DNA of 5,721 nt. It comes from JAGLCW01 sp964422555 (GTDB lineage Bacteria > Caldisericota > Caldisericia > UBA6126). The DNA lies in contig CAYRBR010000090.1 of NCBI GenBank assembly GCA_964422555.1, positions 1 to 5,721 of the forward strand. Reading direction: 5' to 3'. Position 1 is the first letter of the stretch. The number at the start of each line of letters is the position of its first letter. This document shows, one piece after another, positions 1-5,376 of the stretch. The notes beneath the pieces were generated by a model. It did not search any database. It was not told the origin of the DNA and worked only from the letters and a program-made list of their open reading frames with translations. Position numbers and translations under genes: made by a program.

Positions 1-7
1 GAAAGCC

Positions 8-760
8 ATGATTAGTCTTTCCATCAACAAAGCTCCCTGGGGGTATATCCATGTAGCTGAGAACACAGATCTTCGATTGGGCTATGTTTCTCCTTGCTTG
101 ATAGAAGTAAAGCTACTGAAGGGCAGTGCCCGATTCACTACCTTTAAAATACTGGGAAAGGGGCATTTTTCTGTATCGCTTACCAACCCCACAGGCGAAT
201 GGCAGAACATTACTGGTTTGAACACCGATTTTGTGGTATCAACTGAAGGGAATCCTTTGGTTACTTCGTTAGAGGGAGACCTTATTGTGGCTTCGGAAAC
301 GAAGGCTACAGGACAGAAGAATTCTTTGCCCGGAAATGCTACGCTGGAGGATAGTTCGCTGACGGATGTAACTATTTCCAGTAAGCAGAGCGTTACTGTT
401 GGATCTACTGGAAACCCTGAAGTAACTACGCAAGCTATGACAGACACCTGGTGGCAAGATCCTTTTTACAAAGGAGTATTTGGAGGGTGGTATGGAGCTT
501 ACTTTATATACTTAAAAGATTCGATTGTCATGCAATATCGTACTCTTCGAGATCGATTACAGAATGGTGGCTGGGGGAGTTTTACTTCGCAGGATGTTCA
601 AAACTTCTCACTTCTTGGGTATGCAGCTTTACTAGGATTTGTGTTGCTACTTCTGTTACTCATTGCCTTATTTGGCAGAAAGTGGAAGCTACTGTGGGTG
701 ATTCCCATTGTGTTTGTACTTGCAGTTGTAGCCTATACGATTACCCAGTGTAGTGTATGA
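8..760 (+). CDS. Hypothetical protein with two C-terminal membrane helices, possibly 5'-partial
   Basis: I do not recognise this family. The first available ATG gives 250 residues, but the frame is still open to the left edge (Lys-Ala precede the Met) and there is no properly spaced ribosome binding site in the seven bases before it. The true start may therefore lie outside the window. Residues 1-95 have alternating hydrophobic and polar residues, suggesting a beta-rich domain. Residues about 97-145 are a Ser/Thr/Gly-rich, low-complexity linker. Residues 146-170 are aromatic (TDTWWQDPFYKG, then GGWYGAYFIY). Two hydrophobic helices follow at about 201-222 (a run of six Leu) and 228-247, separated by a short basic turn (GRKWK), which by the positive-inside rule should be cytoplasmic. 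No signal peptide is visible at the N-terminus. It lies upstream of the pspA operon on the same strand but is separated from it by a terminator. A link to the envelope-stress operon is conjecture only. Confidence 0.7.
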   Translation: MISLSINKAPWGYIHVAENTDLRLGYVSPCLIEVKLLKGSARFTTFKILGKGHFSVSLTNPTGEWQNITGLNTDFVVSTEGNPLVTSLEGDLIVASETKATGQKNSLPGNATLEDSSLTDVTISSKQSVTVGSTGNPEVTTQAMTDTWWQDPFYKGVFGGWYGAYFIYLKDSIVMQYRTLRDRLQNGGWGSFTSQDVQNFSLLGYAALLGFVLLLLLLIALFGRKWKLLWVIPIVFVLAVVAYTITQCSV

Positions 761-794
761 CTTTTATCTTCCCATTGTTTAACTTGAATTCAAA

Positions 795-841
795 TCCTGT
801 AATTAGGTCAAATTACAGGAGTACATTCCCGTAATTTGACC
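795..841 (+). repeat. Three alternating copies of a short repeat forming two exclusive hairpins
   Basis: Segment A (795-804, TCCTGTAATT) pairs perfectly over 10 bases with 811-820, with a 6-base loop. The segment 806-816 (GGTCAAATTAC) pairs perfectly over 11 bases with 831-841 (GTAATTTGACC), with a 14-base loop. Both pairings use bases 811-816, so they cannot form together. The left and right copies resemble each other in direct orientation and the middle copy is inverted. Just upstream, 784-793 (TTGAATTCAA) is a further 10-base palindrome. The run lies 34 bases after the stop of the upstream gene and just before an intrinsic terminator. It could be an RNA switch, a 3'-end stabilising structure or a protein-binding array. 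The sequence alone does not decide. Confidence 0.6.
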
Positions 842-852
842 AATATTCAACT

Positions 853-883
853 ACCCTAGTATATATAGTAGGGTTTATTTTTT
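853..883 (+). terminator. Intrinsic terminator of the upstream membrane-protein gene
   Basis: ACCCTA (853-858) pairs with TAGGGT (869-874). Inside lies one G-G mismatch and an alternating TA stretch (860-867) that can extend the stem or form the loop. A T-rich tail follows directly (TTTATTTTTT, 874-883). It sits downstream of the 8-760 gene and upstream of the pspA promoter, so it separates the two transcription units. Confidence 0.75.
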
Positions 884-891
884 GTGTAGTC

Positions 892-913
892 AGAAGAAGT
901 TCGATCTTCTTCT
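892..913 (+). repeat. Second hairpin in the intergenic region
   Basis: AGAAGAAG (892-899) pairs perfectly with CTTCTTCT (906-913) around the loop TTCGAT. It is followed by only a short T run (ACTTTT), so it would be a weak back-up terminator at best. It may instead be an mRNA structure or binding site upstream of the pspA promoter. Confidence 0.45.
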
Positions 914-944
914 ACTTTTGAATTTGTATTTGCTGTAGTTTCCC

Positions 945-973
945 TTGCAAATCCGGTTTCTAGTTAGTATAAA
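945..973 (+). promoter_or_regulatory. Sigma-A-type promoter of the pspA operon
   Basis: TTGCAA (945-950) as -35, a 17-base spacer, and TATAAA (968-973) as -10 make a near-consensus housekeeping promoter. Initiation is expected near 980, giving a leader of roughly 54 bases before the ATG at 1034. I saw no sigma-W-type (TGAAAC/CGTA) or sigma-54-type (GG/GC) promoter in this stretch, although the B. subtilis counterpart operon is known as a sigma-W target. Stress induction, if any, must use another route. Confidence 0.6.
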
Positions 974-1000
974 CATATTATAGTTATAATAATCATATTT

Positions 1001-1017
1001 TGCACTTGATGAGTGCA
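1001..1017 (+). promoter_or_regulatory. Small leader hairpin just before the pspA ribosome binding site
   Basis: TGCACT (1001-1006) pairs with AGTGCA (1012-1017) around a 5-base loop. The stem ends 5 bases before the GGAGG at 1023-1027. It could influence ribosome loading or mRNA stability in the predicted 5' leader. A six-base stem can arise by chance, so this is tentative. Confidence 0.35.
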
Positions 1018-1033
1018 CACATGGAGGTTTCGT

Positions 1034-1717
1034 ATGGCGGGAATTTTAGAGCGTTTTAAGGATATTATGTCGGCAAACATACATGCTATGCTGGATAAGG
1101 CTGAAGACCCTGAGAAAATGATTGATCAGTACCTTCGCAATTTTGAAAGTGATTTGGGAACGGTGAAAGCCGAGACAGCAGCTGTAATTGCAGAAGAAAA
1201 AAGCGCACAGAGACGTCTAACGGCTTGTGAGCAGGAAATTAAAACTATGGATGAGTATGCCAAAAAGGCATTGCTAGCCAAGAATGAAGATGATGCCCGG
1301 GCATTTTTACAGAAGCCAGAACATTTAAAGAAAGAACTTGTTTCGTATGAGCAAAGTTATAAATTATCCAAAGCAAATGCAGAAAAAATGCGACTGATGC
1401 ATGACAAGTTGAATTCAGAAATTGAAGATCTTCGTGCTCGCAGAGGTGAAATTAAAGCCAAAATGAAAGTAGCCAAAGCCAAACAACAAATTAGTTCCAC
1501 TGCTTCCAAAATTGGTATAGGAAATAGTGCTTCTATGTTTGAAGCTATGAATGAAAAAGCACAACGATTGATTGATGAAGCCGATGCTTTAGCTGAATTA
1601 AATACTCCGAAGGAAGATACAATTGATGCTTTAACCTTGAAGTATTCTGAAACGACTGAAACAAGCCCGGAAGTGGAAGACGATTTAGCACGTCTTAAAA
1701 AAGAGATGGGATTGTAG
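1034..1717 (+). CDS. pspA: PspA/IM30 family phage-shock protein
   Basis: This is a 227-residue, almost wholly helical protein of the PspA/IM30/Vipp1 (ESCRT-III-like) family, at the family's usual length of about 220-230. The N-terminus (MAGILERFKDIMSANIHAML) is the amphipathic membrane-binding helix. It is followed by the family signature around residues 24-34 (EDPEKMIDQYL) and long charged coiled-coil helices from about 35 to 150. A short Gly/Ser break (160-166) precedes the last helices. Known family members bind stressed inner-leaflet membrane and oligomerise to limit proton leakage. I chose ATG 1034 because GGAGG at 1023-1027 is 6 bases upstream. An in-frame GTG at 1013 would add MHTWRFR but has no ribosome binding site and would swallow this one. 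It is the first gene of an operon with the SPFH and zinc-ribbon genes downstream (33 bases to the next gene), matching the association seen in B. subtilis ydjFGHI, where ydjF is pspA. Confidence 0.93.
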   Translation: MAGILERFKDIMSANIHAMLDKAEDPEKMIDQYLRNFESDLGTVKAETAAVIAEEKSAQRRLTACEQEIKTMDEYAKKALLAKNEDDARAFLQKPEHLKKELVSYEQSYKLSKANAEKMRLMHDKLNSEIEDLRARRGEIKAKMKVAKAKQQISSTASKIGIGNSASMFEAMNEKAQRLIDEADALAELNTPKEDTIDALTLKYSETTETSPEVEDDLARLKKEMGL

Positions 1718-1737
1718 TTTTCCTTTACCTATTTTAC

Positions 1738-1743
1738 AGGAGG
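1738..1743 (+). promoter_or_regulatory. Consensus ribosome binding site fixing a GTG start
   Basis: AGGAGG lies 7 bases before the GTG at 1751. It is the strongest ribosome binding site in the window and decides the non-ATG start of the SPFH-domain gene. Confidence 0.85.
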
Positions 1744-1750
1744 ATCGATT

Positions 1751-2773
1751 GTGGGAATCTTTGGCGGACAGTTTGCAAATGTAATTGAATGGGAAGAGTA
1801 CAGGCCAGATGTTTTATTCTGGAAGTGGGCGAATCGAGAGATTAAAAAGGGATCCCGACTTATAATTAAGCCGGGTCAGGATGCCGTTTTTCTTTACAAT
1901 GGTAAGGTAGAGGGCATATTTAAAGACGATGGTAATTATGAGGTTGAATCGGATATTATTCCCTTTTTATCTACCTTGAAGGGTTTCAAGTTTGGTTTCA
2001 ATTCTGGAATCCGTGCAGAAGTTCTTTTCACAAACACGAAAGAAATTAATGTGAAATGGGGAACCAAAAACCCTATTAACATTCCTGCAAAGGGATTGCC
2101 AGGTGGGATGCCTATTAAATCGTTTGGTACATTTGACTGCAAAATTGACGACCACAGTGTATTAATTGAGAAGATTGCCGGCGTAAAGCAGCAGTATAGT
2201 GTGGAAGACTTACGAGATCGTGTAATAGCTAAACTTGACCAATTGCTTATGAAGTGGATTACACGTGAAGGCAAAGATATGTTTAACTTACAGGCCAATG
2301 CGTACGATATTGCCAAAGGCATTCGGGAAGACTTAGATATGGACATGCGAAAAATTGGAATTGCAATTCCAAATTTCAACATTTCCAGCTTTAGTTACCC
2401 AGAAGAAATTCAGAGAATGCAACAAAAAGTAGCTGGTCAAAGTATGGTGGGTGATGTAAACCGATATTCCCAAATTTCCATGGCCGATTCCCTTGGGAAA
2501 GAGTCGAGTGCTGGCAATATTGCAGGTAGTGTTGTAGGAATGCAGATGGGTATGGCGATGGGACAGAAGATGATGGACCAAACTCAGAAGTCATCTGAAA
2601 GTAACAATTCCAACGGAGTGAATAAGTCGAGCAGCTCTTCTGGAGATGATGGTTCAAGCGACAATTCATTGGATGATTCCACCAACAAATGCACTCCTAA
2701 GTTTTGTCCAAATTGTGGAACGAAGAATGAAGGTTCGAAGTTTTGTCCCAATTGTGGACACAAATTAGGCTAG
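1751..2773 (+). CDS. ydjI: SPFH-domain protein with C-terminal zinc ribbon (YdjI-like)
   Basis: This 340-residue protein matches the YdjI type of SPFH (band 7/flotillin-related) proteins, often labelled 'virion core protein' in databases. The N-terminus (MGIFGGQFANVIEWEE) is the typical opening and has no membrane helix. Residues about 35-220 form the SPFH-like domain (LIIKPGQDAVFLYNGKVEGIF, GTFDCKI, GIAIPNFNISSFSYPEEIQ). Residues 221-250 form a helical segment and 255-275 a Gly/Met-rich segment. Residues 280-310 are a Ser/Asn/Asp-rich flexible linker. The end (316-340) is a zinc ribbon with two CPNCG knuckles at 319-323 and 332-336. The GTG start is supported by AGGAGG 7 bases upstream. In B. 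subtilis the counterpart sits with PspA and helps localise it to the membrane, so here it probably acts as a PspA-associated scaffold. The next gene's ribosome binding site overlaps its stop codon, suggesting coupled translation. Confidence 0.88.
   Translation: MGIFGGQFANVIEWEEYRPDVLFWKWANREIKKGSRLIIKPGQDAVFLYNGKVEGIFKDDGNYEVESDIIPFLSTLKGFKFGFNSGIRAEVLFTNTKEINVKWGTKNPINIPAKGLPGGMPIKSFGTFDCKIDDHSVLIEKIAGVKQQYSVEDLRDRVIAKLDQLLMKWITREGKDMFNLQANAYDIAKGIREDLDMDMRKIGIAIPNFNISSFSYPEEIQRMQQKVAGQSMVGDVNRYSQISMADSLGKESSAGNIAGSVVGMQMGMAMGQKMMDQTQKSSESNNSNGVNKSSSSSGDDGSSDNSLDDSTNKCTPKFCPNCGTKNEGSKFCPNCGHKLG
2700..2758 (+). repeat. 39-base tandem DNA repeat encoding the two zinc knuckles
   Basis: The 20 bases at 2700-2719 recur at 2739-2758 with a single mismatch, a period of 39 bases (13 codons). 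Each copy encodes KFCPNCG. A similar run, TGTCCCAACTGTGGAAC, occurs at 2859-2875 in the next gene, also encoding CPNCG. Codon choice is conserved as well as amino acids, which hints at local duplication, though short Cys-rich motifs have few codon options. Confidence 0.6.
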
Positions 2774-2783
2774 GAGTAGTATT

Positions 2784-3833
2784 GTGGAAAAGAAAAATTA
2801 TACCTGTACATCCTGTGGTAGCAAAGTAGAGTTTGATATTAAAACACAAGATTTGAAATGTCCCAACTGTGGAACCGAGTATCCTATTGAAAAACAGGCA
2901 GCCACTCTTCGGCATTTCATTGCAGAGTACAAGCCTGAAGAGGAAGCTGCAACTGAACATGAAGCTACAGTAATTAATTGTTCCTCGTGCGGGGCTACGA
3001 TTGAGCTGGACACACATGTTACTTCGGGTACCTGCCCGTACTGTGGATCGCCTGTGGTGTTGTCTGAAAAGGCTGTTACGTCTGTTCCACCCGATGGGAT
3101 TATTCCGTTTCAAATTGACAAGTATGATGCAGGAAAGCGTTTCCGAAAGTGGATTAAAGGAAAATGGTTGGCTCCGAATGCCCTGAAGAATATGTACCAA
3201 TCTGGGAAAATGATGGGCGTGTATATGCCTTATTGGGTGTTTGATGTGGATACAGATTGCAAATACCAGGCAGAAGGTGGGAGAGACCGACGAGTAGAGT
3301 ATACCGAAAATGGAGAGAAAAAGACAAGAACCGAAACGGATTGGTATGCAGTGAGTGGTTCGTTTTTTCACTCCTTCAAAGATAAAATTATTCGAGCCAC
3401 CAAAAGTATAAGTGAACACTTGTTGCGAGTTTTAGGTGGATTTCGAATTCCCAATGCCCTGTCGTTTCATGCTGATTTTTTCACTGGATTTTCGTCGGAA
3501 GTTTTTTCTATTCCTATGCATACTGCTTACGAAGAAGCACAACATTACTTTAAATCGGAACTTCACAACATGGTAGAATCGCGAGTTCGTCGCACGTACG
3601 ATCGGGTGAGGAATGTGCAATTGTGGGTTACCTGGAGCAACGAAACTTATCGTTTCTTGTTTCTGCCTGTATATACCATGGCGTATTACTTCAAAGGGAA
3701 AACGTACCAGGTTCTTATTAATGGAGACAGTGGCACGATTGTGGGAGAATACCCGAAGTCGGTTTGGAAGATTGTGCTCATTGTACTTGCCATTCTTCTT
3801 ATTATTTTCTTATTGTGGTATTTCTTCGGATAG
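2784..3833 (+). CDS. ydjG: Double zinc-ribbon protein with C-terminal membrane anchor (YdjG-like)
   Basis: This 349-residue protein is of the YdjG type ('TFIIB-type zinc ribbon-containing protein'). Two zinc ribbons lie at the N-terminus: CTSCG at 8-12 with CPNCG at 26-30, and CSSCG at 66-70 with CPYCG at 84-88. All eight cysteines are present. A conserved central domain begins around GIIPFQIDKYDA (105-116) and includes the YMPYWVFDVD stretch. It ends with the family-typical FLPVYTMAYYFKGKTYQVLINGDSGTIVGEYP (293-324). A single hydrophobic helix, about 327-348, closes the protein, so most of it should be cytoplasmic and tail-anchored. The GTG start is set by AGGAG at 2772-2776, which overlaps the upstream stop codon. 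The zinc ribbons probably serve protein contact rather than DNA binding. In B. subtilis YdjG acts at the membrane with YdjH to recruit YdjI and PspA. No TPM-domain ydjH is present here. It is the last gene of the operon. Confidence 0.87.
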   Translation: MEKKNYTCTSCGSKVEFDIKTQDLKCPNCGTEYPIEKQAATLRHFIAEYKPEEEAATEHEATVINCSSCGATIELDTHVTSGTCPYCGSPVVLSEKAVTSVPPDGIIPFQIDKYDAGKRFRKWIKGKWLAPNALKNMYQSGKMMGVYMPYWVFDVDTDCKYQAEGGRDRRVEYTENGEKKTRTETDWYAVSGSFFHSFKDKIIRATKSISEHLLRVLGGFRIPNALSFHADFFTGFSSEVFSIPMHTAYEEAQHYFKSELHNMVESRVRRTYDRVRNVQLWVTWSNETYRFLFLPVYTMAYYFKGKTYQVLINGDSGTIVGEYPKSVWKIVLIVLAILLIIFLLWYFFG

Positions 3834-3841
3834 TCCATGTG

Positions 3842-3860
3842 ACCACTAGTTTTTGTGGGT
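3842..3860 (+). terminator. Weak terminator-like hairpin after the pspA operon
   Basis: ACCAC (3842-3846) can pair with GTGG(G)T (3855-3860) around a T-rich loop. The following bases (TTAAAATGG) are not a convincing U-tract. No better terminator is visible between the operon and the toxin gene, so read-through into the AbiE module is possible. Confidence 0.25.
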
Positions 3861-3889
3861 TTAAAATGGAATAAAACCATGTAATTCTA

Positions 3890-3918
3890 TTGTAAAATAG
3901 TAACATATATGTTAATAT
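3890..3918 (+). promoter_or_regulatory. Promoter of the AbiE toxin-antitoxin module
   Basis: TTGTAA (3890-3895) as -35, a 17-base spacer, and TAATAT (3913-3918) as -10 form a good sigma-A-type promoter. Initiation about 7 bases after the -10 falls on the toxin ATG at 3925. The mRNA would therefore be leaderless or nearly so, consistent with the absence of any ribosome binding site before this gene. Confidence 0.55.
3901..3914. promoter_or_regulatory. 14-base perfect palindrome, candidate operator
   Basis: TAACATATATGTTA is a perfect palindrome filling most of the space between the predicted -35 and -10 and touching the -10. A protein bound here would block RNA polymerase. AbiEi antitoxins are known to repress their own promoters through inverted repeats, so the antitoxin encoded at 4763-5374 is the natural candidate ligand (inference). 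Confidence 0.5.
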
Positions 3919-3924
3919 TTACGT

Positions 3925-4794
3925 ATGAAACTTTATAATCCTTCTTTTGATAAACTACAACAGAAAGCTACATTTCAGAAAACCACATTGGAGAATGTTC
4001 TTAGAGAAGAACTTCAAAAGTGTGTGTTATTCCTTCTGTCAGAGGAGAGCTTTTTTGAAATGGGTGTGTTTCAGGGTGGAACTGCTCTGCGAATTGTGTA
4101 CAATAACATCCGTTATTCAGAGGATCTGGATTTTGTATATACTGCTAGTAATTCAACCATGTGGGATAAGACTGAAAGTATCATACAAAAGATACCAAAG
4201 AAAATGCAGAAGTGGTTTCCCTACCTACGGGTATCAAATGGTAAATGGCAAAAAAGGGATACAGTATTAAAACGTTTTCAGTTTTCGTTTAAAGGTTCTT
4301 CTATTTCTTCTCTAATGCTACAGCTTGAATTTGCTAATATTCCTTCTTACTCTACAAGAGTTGTCCCTATTTCATTTGATGTTGTTACATTCCCGATACG
4401 TGTGGAAACACAAGAAGAAATTTTAATGGATAAAATTGTTGCCCTAGGCTTACGAAATTATTTGAAAGGGAGAGATATTTGGGATTTGTATTATATCCTT
4501 TTTACAAACCATGTATCTGTTTCCCAAAAACAATTGTTGCAAATTATTCAACAAAAATCGGGAGACTATGGGTTCAGTATTACAGATTTTGTTGATAAAT
4601 TCTCTGTTGCCTTAGAGAAACTAAAACAAGACGGAGTTGTTATTCTTGAAATGGAAATGAAGCGATTCATGGATTCACGTGTTTTTTCTATTTATGATGA
4701 TCAGTTTTCTTCTATAGTCCGTGATGTTGTTAACTATCTAAATCCCTTGAATACATATTTACATGAGCACAGAAACATTTCTTACTCTTTTTAA
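3925..4794 (+). CDS. abiEii: AbiEii/AbiGii family nucleotidyltransferase toxin
   Basis: This 289-residue protein is a toxin of the AbiE type IV toxin-antitoxin family, a DUF1814-type nucleotidyltransferase. The catalytic motifs are intact: GGTALR (51-56), then RYSEDLDF (63-70) with the metal-binding acidic pair at D67 and D69. The family's third block is EEILMDKIVAL (164-174) with K170, then GRDIWDLYYIL (182-192) with R183, D184 and D187. Known relatives transfer nucleotides and block growth, with tRNA a shown target for some members. The substrate here cannot be read from sequence. The start at ATG 3925 has no ribosome binding site and is predicted to lie at the transcription start. The antitoxin gene begins inside its last 32 bases. 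The gene looks more AT-rich than the upstream operon, consistent with a mobile defence module. It appears complete, with no frameshift. Confidence 0.9.
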   Translation: MKLYNPSFDKLQQKATFQKTTLENVLREELQKCVLFLLSEESFFEMGVFQGGTALRIVYNNIRYSEDLDFVYTASNSTMWDKTESIIQKIPKKMQKWFPYLRVSNGKWQKRDTVLKRFQFSFKGSSISSLMLQLEFANIPSYSTRVVPISFDVVTFPIRVETQEEILMDKIVALGLRNYLKGRDIWDLYYILFTNHVSVSQKQLLQIIQQKSGDYGFSITDFVDKFSVALEKLKQDGVVILEMEMKRFMDSRVFSIYDDQFSSIVRDVVNYLNPLNTYLHEHRNISYSF

Positions 4795-5374
4795 AAAGTA
4801 CTCCAGTATTTCCCTTTTTCATGTGAATGATCTTGCATTGATGATGGGAAAGAAAAAATCGGTTTTACGAGTTGAATTAACTCGACTAGTTAAAAGAGGA
4901 ATTATTCAATCCATCGCAAAAGGCTATTATTCAAACCCCTTTAATCCTCCCAGTACTGATAGGATTGCTATGACATTAAAAAAACCTTCCTATATTAGCA
5001 TGGAAACGGCCCTAAATAGACAAGGCATACTACCCCAAACAGTGTATATGTATACACTTATTACCACTGGAATGACGTATACTTTTAAAACGCTGGATTG
5101 TAGTTATGAATACCACCACATTCAGAATGATTATTATTTTGGTTTTCAAGCTAACAGTAAAGGAATTTATTTTGCTGATCCTGAGAAAGCTTTGTTGGAT
5201 TTAATTTATCTTCGCTTTAAAGGCGGTAATGCACAAGAAAAACTTACCGTGAGAAGTTTATTAGACGATATGGAGCACAGTTTGCTTCGGAAATCCTACT
5301 TGAAAAAGTACGCAAAGAAAATGAATTTAACTGCTTATTTAAAAAAGAGTTTTCCAGACTTTCCAATTTTGTAG
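4763..5374 (+). CDS. abiEi: AbiEi family antitoxin, winged-helix regulator
   Basis: This 203-residue protein has the AbiEi plan. Residues 1-58 form an N-terminal winged helix (FHVNDLALMMG as first helices, SVLRVELTRLVKRGII as recognition region, IAKGYYS as wing). A C-terminal antitoxin domain follows, with PSYISMETALNRQGIL (75-90) and ADPEKALLDLIYLRF (138-152). Its expected roles are neutralising the AbiEii toxin and repressing the shared promoter. In the well-studied AbiE systems neutralisation involves no stable toxin-antitoxin complex. ATG 4763 is chosen because the winged-helix fold begins directly after it. It overlaps the toxin by 32 bases and no ribosome binding site is visible, so translation probably depends on coupling to the toxin gene. 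Classical AbiE operons place the antitoxin first, so this order is reversed. The stop codon is 2 bases from the convergent stop of the next gene. Confidence 0.87.
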   Translation: MSTETFLTLFKKYSSISLFHVNDLALMMGKKKSVLRVELTRLVKRGIIQSIAKGYYSNPFNPPSTDRIAMTLKKPSYISMETALNRQGILPQTVYMYTLITTGMTYTFKTLDCSYEYHHIQNDYYFGFQANSKGIYFADPEKALLDLIYLRFKGGNAQEKLTVRSLLDDMEHSLLRKSYLKKYAKKMNLTAYLKKSFPDFPIL

Positions 5375-5376
5375 GT

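Noticed and set aside
977..990. ATTATA-GT-TATAAT inverted repeat with a perfect -10 hexamer at 985-990
   Set aside because: No -35-like hexamer lies at a suitable distance upstream, and the TTGCAA/TATAAA pair just before it is a better promoter. The symmetry is easily explained by AT richness.
1013..1033. Upstream in-frame GTG as an alternative start for pspA
   Set aside because: It has no ribosome binding site, would translate through the clear GGAGG, and would add residues before the conserved PspA N-terminal helix.
1936..2382. 148-residue open frame on the minus strand
   Set aside because: It lies antisense to the SPFH gene, with no domain and no evidence of its own promoter or ribosome binding site.
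2697..3419. 240-residue open frame on the minus strand
   Set aside because: It lies antisense to the well-supported zinc-ribbon gene, has Cys/His-rich low-complexity translation typical of a shadow frame, and shows no recognisable domain.
4727..4759. Possible internal promoter for the antitoxin (TTGTTA with a -10-like CATATT)
   Set aside because: The -10 matches poorly and the spacing is about 19-21 bases, so it does not rise above background in AT-rich DNA.
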